A stretch of DNA of 6,002 nucleotides from Comamonadaceae bacterium (lineage in GTDB: Bacteria; Pseudomonadota; Gammaproteobacteria; Burkholderiales; Burkholderiaceae_C), in the NCBI GenBank assembly GCA_947454695.1, contig CANGMW010000163.1, positions 1-6,002 of the forward strand, in the 5' to 3' direction. This document shows, piece by piece, positions 1 through 5,650 of this stretch; the stretch's first letter is position 1, and the number at the start of each line of letters is the position of its first letter. A program made the position numbers and the translations under genes. The notes below the pieces were generated by a model that saw nothing but the letters and a program-made list of their open reading frames with translations, searched no databases and was not told the DNA's origin.

Positions 1-134
1 ACCCGCTTCAGACGCTCGGCGCTGCGCCCCACCAGGGTGAGGTCCACCGCAGCGCGGCCCACCCACAGGCGGGCGCAATGCTCGGCGATAGCCGAGGTCG
101 CGCCAATGATGATGATTTTTTTTCTGTGGTCCAT
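1..134 (-). CDS. Short-chain dehydrogenase/reductase, DprE2-like, N-terminal part only
   Basis: Partial gene running off the left edge; 44 complete codons are visible from the ATG at 134-132. The product starts MDHRKKIIIIGATSAIAEHC, a first beta strand followed by a nucleotide-binding turn (GATSAIA, residues 11-17) and then helix A, ending with a second strand and LVGRSAERLKRV. This is the start of a Rossmann-fold SDR. The strand-ending VGR just before a helix is where NADP(H) preference is usually set, and its Arg would favour NADPH. The classical SDR turn is TGxxxGxG; here the last Gly is Ala. It starts 3 nt after the stop of the DprE1-like oxidase and has its own Shine-Dalgarno. In mycobacteria the SDR in this position (DprE2) reduces the keto intermediate made by DprE1, giving polyprenyl-phosphoryl arabinose. 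That role is inferred from neighbour and order; the catalytic Tyr/Lys lie outside the window. Confidence 0.82.
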   Translation of the reverse strand, partial: MDHRKKIIIIGATSAIAEHCARLWVGRAAVDLTLVGRSAERLKR

Positions 135-137
135 CTC

Positions 138-1451
138 TTAACTCCCCATCAAACGACGAGACATCGCCGAACTGATGCCGGGGTCACGGTAAGTCTTGAA
201 TTCTGTCAGACACGGGTAACCGGCTTCAAACAGTTCGCGCGGCATGCGCGCATCTTTGGCCGGGTAAAGACGCCCGCCGGCCTCATGCACGATGTCGTCC
301 AGACGCGCGAATAATTTCAAGGTGGACTCACCGCGATTCGGGAAATCCAGCGCCAGCGTCACGCCGGGCTGAGCAAAACTTAGGAGCCCCCGCGGCGCAC
401 GCTCGCCAAAGGTTTTGAGCACCGCCAAAAATGAGCCTTCGCCGCTGCGGGCAATTTCCCGCAGCATGGCCTGCACCGCATCGCGCCCTGCCGCGCGTGG
501 CACCACGCTTTGGTACTGGTAAAAACCACGCGGCCCGTACATGCGGTTCCAGTTCTGCACATGGTCCAACGGGTAGAAGAAGGGTTCGTAATGCGTCAGC
601 GCTGGCCCTGTCTTGAATTTTTGTGCCGCAAAGTAAGCGCTGTTGAACGCGCGCAGGGACGCGGCATTGACCAGCGAGACGGGCGGCACCAGCGGCATGT
701 TGAGTTGACGCGCGCGGGGCAAGGCTTGGTCTTGTGCAGGCGCATGGTTGGCGCGCATGAACACCCCGCGCCCTTGCGGGGAGAGGCAATCAATCCACGA
801 CACCGTGTACTCCCAGGCCGCTTCGCTCTCATCGGCCAGGGGAAAAAATTCATCGAGCGTTCGGTAAGGCAGGGTCTGCGTCTGCAACCACGGCCCTTGC
901 ACACGGCGCAGTTGCAGCTGCGCGCGGGTGATCACCCCGGTCAGGCCCATGCCGCCAACGGTGGCGGCAAACCAGTTCGCTTGCACCTCGGGCCCGCAGT
1001 CGATCTGCTGACCATCGGTGCGCATGAGTTTGAGCGCGCGCACATGGTCGCCAAAGCTGCCGTGCACATGGTGGTTCTTGCCGTGCACATCATTGGCAAT
1101 GGCACCGCCCACCGTCACCATTTGGGTGCCCGGTGTGACCGGCAGCATCCAGCCGCGCGGCACCGCCAGGCGTTGAATGTCGCGCAGCAGCACGCCGGCT
1201 TCGCACTCGAGCAGGCCGGTGTGTTCATCAAAGTCAATGAAATGGTCCAGCCCCGTGGTCTGCCACAGCACGCCTTGCGGGTTCAGGCCCACATCGCCGT
1301 AACTGCGGCCCATCCCATACGCCAGACCGGGTAATGCAGATGCCCGGATTTGCGCGGCCACTTGCGCGGGGTCATTCAGCACGGTGACGGCGTGCGGATC
1401 CGCACTGAGCCGGCCCCAGGCACTGACGGCTTGCAGGGAGGGTGCGTTCAT
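138..1451 (-). CDS. FAD-dependent oxidase, DprE1-like (polyprenyl-phosphoryl-ribofuranose 2'-oxidase family)
   Basis: 437 aa, close to the roughly 460 aa of mycobacterial DprE1. The N-terminal FAD-binding (PCMH/VAO-type) domain shows GMGRSYGDVGLN (46-57), TPGTQMVTVGGAIANDVHGK (106-125), NHH and GSFGDHV (to 137), and ATVGGMGLTGVITRA (163-177). The C-terminal substrate domain shows LKTFGE (345-350), LDFP (368-371) and LYPAKDAR (395-402). Aligned by eye to DprE1 as I recall it, His132-Gly133-Lys134, Lys367, Phe369 and Lys418 are kept as H123-G124-K125, K346, F348 and K399, while Asn385 and Cys387 become T365 and A367. DprE1 oxidises C2 of decaprenyl-phosphoryl-ribose. The same reaction on a polyprenyl-phosphate sugar is likely here, but the lipid and sugar are not proven. 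No signal peptide is seen. The start ATG overlaps the GtrA stop (ATGA), with AGGA 9 nt upstream. An aldonolactone-oxidase-like enzyme is a less likely alternative, given the HGKNHH and AKD motifs. Confidence 0.88.
   Translation of the reverse strand: MNAPSLQAVSAWGRLSADPHAVTVLNDPAQVAAQIRASALPGLAYGMGRSYGDVGLNPQGVLWQTTGLDHFIDFDEHTGLLECEAGVLLRDIQRLAVPRGWMLPVTPGTQMVTVGGAIANDVHGKNHHVHGSFGDHVRALKLMRTDGQQIDCGPEVQANWFAATVGGMGLTGVITRAQLQLRRVQGPWLQTQTLPYRTLDEFFPLADESEAAWEYTVSWIDCLSPQGRGVFMRANHAPAQDQALPRARQLNMPLVPPVSLVNAASLRAFNSAYFAAQKFKTGPALTHYEPFFYPLDHVQNWNRMYGPRGFYQYQSVVPRAAGRDAVQAMLREIARSGEGSFLAVLKTFGERAPRGLLSFAQPGVTLALDFPNRGESTLKLFARLDDIVHEAGGRLYPAKDARMPRELFEAGYPCLTEFKTYRDPGISSAMSRRLMGS
142..147 (-). 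promoter_or_regulatory. Shine-Dalgarno site for the DprE2-like SDR gene
   Basis: On the minus strand GGGGAG sits 7 nt before the ATG at 134-132. It lies inside the last codons of the oxidase gene and overlaps its end (MGS-stop). It supports ATG-134 as the SDR start and independent reinitiation at this junction. Confidence 0.55.
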
Positions 1452-1858
1452 GAGGGAGCGTCCTGCGGCTGGCGGAACACATAGCGTTTGTCGAGCTGGT
1501 ACTTGGTGACATAGCCAATGGCCAGACCGATCACACCACCCAGATAACGCATGGACTTGGACTCGAACAGCAGCTCAAAGCCGAATTCAAAGCCCCAGAA
1601 AATCACCGTGGTGGCCAGGCCCATGACGGTGTAGAGCACAAAGGTTTTGCCGTCATGCGCAGCGCTGTGCGCTTTGAAGCGAAAGATGTAGCGCTTGTCC
1701 AGCATGTATTTGAGTACCAGGCCCGCCGCCGTGCCCACCAACACCGAGATCGTCACCTGCGCGGGGCCGCTGTAGAGGCGAACACTCAACTCCTGTGCGC
1801 CGATATTGCCCAGGGTGGCGATGATTGCCAGCAGCGCGTAGGTGAAGGTGAGTTTCAT
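1448..1858 (-). CDS. GtrA-family small membrane protein (putative polyprenyl-phosphate-sugar flippase)
   Basis: 136 aa, the usual GtrA length. Four hydrophobic segments are visible at about 5-24, 35-52, 73-93 and 104-121. Segments 2 and 4 each run into the same motif, KYMLDKRYIFRF (50-61) and KYQLDKRYVFR (119-129), the basic-aromatic signature of the family and a sign of a two-plus-two internal duplication. GtrA proteins are proposed to reorient polyprenyl-phosphate-linked sugars across the inner membrane, as in O-antigen glucosylation. In mycobacteria Rv3789, next to dprE1, was proposed to do this for decaprenyl-phosphoryl-arabinose, though an anchoring role for an arabinosyltransferase has also been suggested. 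The same two options apply here. The start ATG lies 1 nt after the porin stop (TGA-C-ATG) with no clear Shine-Dalgarno, so translation probably depends on coupling. The stop overlaps the oxidase start by 4 nt (ATGA). Confidence 0.88.
   Translation of the reverse strand: MKLTFTYALLAIIATLGNIGAQELSVRLYSGPAQVTISVLVGTAAGLVLKYMLDKRYIFRFKAHSAAHDGKTFVLYTVMGLATTVIFWGFEFGFELLFESKSMRYLGGVIGLAIGYVTKYQLDKRYVFRQPQDAPS
1461..1464 (-). promoter_or_regulatory. Probable Shine-Dalgarno for the DprE1-like oxidase
   Basis: AGGA on the minus strand, 9 nt before the ATG at 1451-1449, within the last codons of the GtrA gene. Short and weakly informative alone, but it agrees with the ATGA start/stop overlap as the true junction. 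Confidence 0.4.
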
Positions 1859-1859
1859 G

Positions 1860-3104
1860 TCAGGGGTAGTCTATGCGAATGCCCAGAGCCAGTGAGTTGA
1901 CGTCGGCGCCTTGCGCGGAACTGCCGTAGTAGCTGGCGGGGTTGTTGCGCATGCGAACCATCAGACCAAAGAAACTCGCATGCGGCAAGACCCGGTAGGA
2001 CGCGCCCAGGGTGGTCTGGTCCCCACCCAAGCCCGTGGTGCTGCAGGCCACATTGCCGCTGAGCTCGCAACTACCGGCAGAGCCTTGCGCGTAGTTGGCG
2101 GCCAACTTCAATTGAGGGTCCCAGGCGTATTCGGCACTCACCTGCCAAGTCATGTTCCGGTAGTTGCGAAAACGCCCGGCTGTCGCGATGTCGGTGCTCT
2201 CCGTGTAATCGAGTGCAGCGATGTCCGTGCCCAGACGCAGCCGGTCGACATTCCAACCCAAAGAGACCCGGTAGCCCGTATCCCGGGACTTGGTGTTGGC
2301 TGGCATGTTGAGAATCGTCGTACTGGCAGCCGAGGTATTGTTGTAGCTCAGCGGCAACCAGTTACGGTGCTCTTCGACCTGAAACGAGGCGTAGTAGCTT
2401 TTATTGCTCCAGCGCAGGGCTACGGCGCTGAGCGTAGGGTCGGGGCCCACATTGCCGGCATCGTCCCAGGAGTGCGATACCCCAGCCTCAAAGCCGTCGA
2501 CGTTAGGGCTGTACCAGGTCAGCATTTTGTTGCGGCGGTTGTAAAACGAAGTGCCGCCTTTGGCCTTCCACCCCACACCGGATTGGACCTGCGACGTGGA
2601 CGACACATTGCTGGGGCTCACCCCCAGAATGCGCACACGGTCGCCGAACTCTTTGTAGATCGAATCCATTTTCCCGTAGGACAAGCGACCGAGCTTGTCG
2701 GTTTCAGCGTAGAGGAAAAAATCCCGGGTGTCGGCCTGGCGCAGCATGTCTTTTTGCAAATCCATGACCACTTGGAAGTCGTAGCCATAGACCACTTCGT
2801 CGATGCGCTTGACGCCACGCAAACCCACATAGGAGTTGGACCACGCATGGTCCGAGGTGCTGGTCTTGAAAGTGGCGTTGCTGCTCAACGTCGTGCGGTC
2901 ATTGCGCACGGTTCCCATGTTGCCGACATCGGTGCCACTGGCAGATGGCGAGCCGAAATTGCTGTACAGCCATTCAGGGTACACATTGGCTTGGAAATGA
3001 AAGAGTTCATCGCCAGTCTCATCAGCGTGGGCAGGCCACACCATGGCCAACAATAAGGCGCTGAGAGCCAGCCAGCGTGATTGAAAAATGGGGTTGAGCG
3101 TCAT
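1860..3104 (-). CDS. Outer-membrane porin, Gram-negative general-porin type (betaproteobacterial)
   Basis: 414 aa. A signal peptide is clear: a hydrophobic core at residues 11-24 and an AHA|DE signal peptidase I site after Ala27, giving a mature protein of about 387 aa, the size of a 16-stranded trimeric porin. The mature part has alternating polar and aromatic strands typical of beta barrels, for example NSYVGLRG (90-97), VVYGYDFQVVMDL (104-116), FFLYAETDKLGRLSYGK (129-145) and ASFQVEEHRNW (239-249). Residues 129-145 match the region before constriction loop 3 in Burkholderiales porins, and the following segment (146-200) is polar and loop-rich. Two Cys (346 and 354) lie in a predicted surface loop. 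The barrel ends LALGIRIDYP: a good final strand, but with Pro rather than the usual Phe as last residue. It begins 28 nt after the Bug gene with a weak ribosome site. Substrate cannot be read from sequence; the neighbours suggest an organic acid. Confidence 0.85.
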   Translation of the reverse strand: MTLNPIFQSRWLALSALLLAMVWPAHADETGDELFHFQANVYPEWLYSNFGSPSASGTDVGNMGTVRNDRTTLSSNATFKTSTSDHAWSNSYVGLRGVKRIDEVVYGYDFQVVMDLQKDMLRQADTRDFFLYAETDKLGRLSYGKMDSIYKEFGDRVRILGVSPSNVSSTSQVQSGVGWKAKGGTSFYNRRNKMLTWYSPNVDGFEAGVSHSWDDAGNVGPDPTLSAVALRWSNKSYYASFQVEEHRNWLPLSYNNTSAASTTILNMPANTKSRDTGYRVSLGWNVDRLRLGTDIAALDYTESTDIATAGRFRNYRNMTWQVSAEYAWDPQLKLAANYAQGSAGSCELSGNVACSTTGLGGDQTTLGASYRVLPHASFFGLMVRMRNNPASYYGSSAQGADVNSLALGIRIDYP

Positions 3105-3132
3105 GATTCGCTTAAAAAAGTTGCGGGCTTGT

Positions 3133-4161
3133 TCAGGGGTTCATTTTCTCGATCCGGCCGGATTTTTCCAGCTCGACCAGCTCGTTGTAATCTTTTTTCA
3201 AGACACGGGAAAATTCTTTGCGGTCCATGGGCGAACGCACCATGTTGTTATTTTGCAGGTAATCGTTGAAGGGCCCGTGGTCCACCATCTTGAGCAATTC
3301 GCGACTCAGCAAATCCAGAATGGGCGCAGGTGTCCCCACCGGCGCGAAGACCCCGAACCATTGGGTGATGTTCATGGCCGGATACCCCGACTCTTTGAGC
3401 GTGGGTACTTGGGGGAATGACGCCAAACGATCGCCGTGCACGACGGCTAAGGCCAGCACCCGTCCGGTCTTCAAGGCAGCGTCCACATTGCCCACGCTGA
3501 CGAAAGACACCTGGATTTCATTGGCCAGCAGCGCCCGGATCATGGGGCCGCTGCCTTTGTAGGGCACAAACAGCCAATTCACACCCGCCTGGTGCATGAA
3601 GAAATTATTGGCAATGTACAGATTGCTCGCGCCCGAGCCATAAGCCAACTTGCCCGGATTCGCACGCGAGTAAGCCACCAACTCTTGCACTGAGTTGATG
3701 TTGAGAGACTTGTTCACCAAGAGCACATAAGGTGACACCGCCAGACGCGCTACCGGCTCGAAATCTTTCAAAGGGTGGTAACTGGGGTTGGGGTGCAAGA
3801 CCGCGGCCGAGAGGTGCGTGCCGCCCGTCACCAACAGGTTGTAGCCATCGGCCGGCGCACTGGCAGCCAGTGCTGTTCCGATCATGCCGCCCGCGCCTGA
3901 TCGGTTGTTGACCACGATGTTTTGTTTGAGCCGGTCCCCTAAATGCTGGGCGACCGCGCGGGCCACACTGTCGATTCCCCCGCCCGCCTCCACCGGCACG
4001 ATGAACTTGATGGTGGCACTGGGGTAGTTGTCATCCGCCGCGAAGCCGCTCAGGGGCAGCCACACAACCACCATGAACAGGCAACCCAACAGGCTTGGCA
4101 CGAGTTGGCGCAATGCGCTGTGTCCAAAGCAGTTTTGCATGGGTCCACGCTTGTGTGTCAT
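3133..4161 (-). CDS. Bug/TctC-family periplasmic solute-binding protein
   Basis: 342 aa from the chosen ATG, including a long signal peptide: basic start, hydrophobic core at about 21-37 (LLGCLFMVVVWLPL) and cleavage near FAA|DD (42). The mature protein opens with YPSATIKFIVPVEAGGGIDS, then ARAVAQHL, NNRSGAGGMIGTALAA, ADGYNLLV and LKDFEPVARL: the family hallmarks in order, including the loop Asp of GGGxD thought to bind the substrate carboxylate or main chain. Family members bind carboxylates such as citrate, glutamate, nicotinate or aromatic acids. No TctA/TctB membrane partners are in the window, as is common for the many orphan Bug proteins of Burkholderiales. The ATG at 4161 overlaps the ligase stop (ATGA) but has no good Shine-Dalgarno; an alternative ATG at 4140 would shorten the signal peptide by 7 residues without damage. 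The frame stays open up to 4431 inside the ligase gene, but that stretch encodes arginine-rich sequence unlike the family. Confidence 0.88.
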   Translation of the reverse strand: MTHKRGPMQNCFGHSALRQLVPSLLGCLFMVVVWLPLSGFAADDNYPSATIKFIVPVEAGGGIDSVARAVAQHLGDRLKQNIVVNNRSGAGGMIGTALAASAPADGYNLLVTGGTHLSAAVLHPNPSYHPLKDFEPVARLAVSPYVLLVNKSLNINSVQELVAYSRANPGKLAYGSGASNLYIANNFFMHQAGVNWLFVPYKGSGPMIRALLANEIQVSFVSVGNVDAALKTGRVLALAVVHGDRLASFPQVPTLKESGYPAMNITQWFGVFAPVGTPAPILDLLSRELLKMVDHGPFNDYLQNNNMVRSPMDRKEFSRVLKKDYNELVELEKSGRIEKMNP

Positions 4162-5648
4162 TCTGACTTGAGCATGTCGCCGATGGCCTTTCGACGCAAT
4201 TTGCCAGACTCGGTGCGCAATAAATTGGGCGTGAAAAACAACCGCATGTCGTCCACCATGGTCTGAGGAAAACAACTCAAAATTGCTGCGCCCACGGGGC
4301 CTTGTTTGGCACCTTTTTCCAGCACCACCACCAGGGCCAAAAAATCCACACCCAGTGCAGTGCGCCCTGAGGTGGCGCACACCTCTTTCACACCGGGCAC
4401 TTGCTGGGCCACCTTCTCTAATTGGGGGCAACTGTGTTTGTAGCCGGCGATGTTGATCACATCATCGGCGCGTCCCACGAGTTCAATCGCCCGCTCAGAA
4501 CGCACGATGCCCACGTCCCCGGTGTAGAACCAGCCGTCACGGAAATTTTGCTGCGTCATCTCCGGGTTGTCCAAATAGCCACTGATTTGAGACGGCGTGC
4601 GCACCCGGATGCGCCCCGCTTGCCCGTTTGGCAAGGGCTGGTCGTTGTCGTCAATGACTTGCAAAACCACGCCGGGGCGAATCACCCCACGCCCTTCGGG
4701 CCCCATGAAGCAGATTGAGCCGCATTCGTTGGCGTTGTAGGTATAGACAATGCGACTGGCGATTTTTTCCAATGCGGCATCCCATAACTTCTGAGACACC
4801 GGTGCGGCCCCCAAAATCAGCGTGACCCCTGGGGGTTTGGGTGCTTGTTTGGCTTGCATGTGCTCAAGCAAGGCCACCAACTGATCTTGAAACAAGCGCA
4901 GATGGGTGATGCCGTTCTCATGAATCTGCACCATCTTGTCGCCACCGTGGTCAAAAGCCACCGTGGCGCCCAATCGCAGACAAAGATTGGCGGTCAGGTA
5001 TGCCGAACTGACAATGAACGATTTCGAAACAAGGTAGCGCGTGTCAGCCGTGATGCCCATGAACTCCGAATAGGCGCGCATGCGGCTTTCTTCCACGCCG
5101 CGAGTTGAGAGCATCAGTTTCATGCCACCTGTTGTGCCGGACGAACGGCGCATACGCTGACCCTCGTGCATGGCGATGGGGTGAAAAATGCGATCAAAAA
5201 GCACGTGATCCAGGGGCGCTTTAAAAGCGGCCGAAGTCCAAGTGCCGTCAATAGCGATCAGCTTGGAGCGCGCTGATATTTCAACCGTGGGCTGTTCGCC
5301 CACCCAGAAGTCTACGAAGCTGACGATCGATTTCAAACTGTCAAACGTTTCGGTGGGGTGCAAAGAACACGTGATCGCGCCTAATGTCTCTGCGGCCAGC
5401 AGCAGCGTCCAATGCACATACGAGTCCAAGGTGTTGACTGCCAGTCGGGATCCGGGGCGCACGCCCTGTCTATACAGCTCGCACGCGCAACTCATGACGT
5501 CGTGGTACAGCCGTCCATAGGAAACGTGCACGTCGGCCAGCAAGACGGCCGTTCGTTGATGGTCGCGGTAGGCATGGGTCTCAATGGACTCAAAAATGGT
5601 TCCCGGAACCTGATCCGGATGGCGCTGCAGGTTGGCAATTCGGGTCAT
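4158..5648 (-). CDS. AMP-forming acyl-CoA synthetase/ligase-like enzyme (ANL superfamily)
   Basis: 496 aa from ATG-5648. Core motifs in order: phosphate loop RSSGTTGGMK (168-177), YNANECG (304-310, the Y-x-x-x-E motif), WFYTGD (373-378, ribose-binding Asp), hinge GRADDVINIAGYK (392-404) and C-terminal RTESGKLRRK (478-487) with the catalytic Lys at 483. It should activate a carboxylic acid with ATP and pass it to CoA or a carrier thiol; the substrate is not evident. It differs from typical members: the residues after the hinge read HSCPQLEKV, with Gln where the family usually has Glu, and the site before the catalytic Lys has Leu in place of the usual Pro. A start at GTG-5654 (GTGA overlap with the upstream gene, 498 aa) is possible; ATG-5648 is preferred because AAGG lies 7 nt ahead of it. 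It overlaps the Bug gene by 4 nt. It may be a catabolic CoA ligase or an adenylating enzyme for surface acylation. Confidence 0.87.
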   Translation of the reverse strand: MTRIANLQRHPDQVPGTIFESIETHAYRDHQRTAVLLADVHVSYGRLYHDVMSCACELYRQGVRPGSRLAVNTLDSYVHWTLLLAAETLGAITCSLHPTETFDSLKSIVSFVDFWVGEQPTVEISARSKLIAIDGTWTSAAFKAPLDHVLFDRIFHPIAMHEGQRMRRSSGTTGGMKLMLSTRGVEESRMRAYSEFMGITADTRYLVSKSFIVSSAYLTANLCLRLGATVAFDHGGDKMVQIHENGITHLRLFQDQLVALLEHMQAKQAPKPPGVTLILGAAPVSQKLWDAALEKIASRIVYTYNANECGSICFMGPEGRGVIRPGVVLQVIDDNDQPLPNGQAGRIRVRTPSQISGYLDNPEMTQQNFRDGWFYTGDVGIVRSERAIELVGRADDVINIAGYKHSCPQLEKVAQQVPGVKEVCATSGRTALGVDFLALVVVLEKGAKQGPVGAAILSCFPQTMVDDMRLFFTPNLLRTESGKLRRKAIGDMLKSE

Positions 5649-5650
5649 CT

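Noticed and set aside
78..314. Small plus-strand open frame crossing the oxidase/SDR junction
   Set aside because: No ribosome site or domain, and it is antisense to two supported genes.
1060..1090. Repeated CCGTGCACAT, 21 bases apart
   Set aside because: Both copies encode the His/Val/Gly-rich VHG segments of the conserved FAD-domain motif (DVHGK and HVHG), so this is coding coincidence rather than a DNA-level repeat.
510..1334. Open frame of 274 codons on the plus strand opposite the DprE1-like gene
   Set aside because: The product is Arg/His/Gln-rich without a fold signature, and the opposite strand carries clear FAD-oxidase motifs over the same bases.
1911..3056. Long open frame of 381 codons on the plus strand opposite the porin
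   Set aside because: It is antisense to a gene with a signal peptide and barrel strands. Its product is rich in Val, Gly, Ala, Arg and His with no recognisable domain or membrane pattern, as expected from the reverse complement of GC-rich coding sequence.
3105..3132. Possible promoter or terminator in the only sizeable gap
   Set aside because: 28 bases with a T6 run but no preceding inverted repeat and no room for spaced -35/-10 boxes.
3152..3167. Perfect 12-bp palindrome ATCCGGCCGGAT followed by a T run on the plus strand, resembling a terminator
   Set aside because: It lies inside the Bug coding sequence, has no loop (a realistic hairpin would keep only about 4 pairs), and the T run is on the strand opposite to transcription.
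4162..4431. In-frame 90-codon N-terminal extension of the Bug gene
   Set aside because: It overlaps the ligase C-terminal domain, is Arg/Cys-rich, and would bury the signal peptide about 110 residues into the protein.
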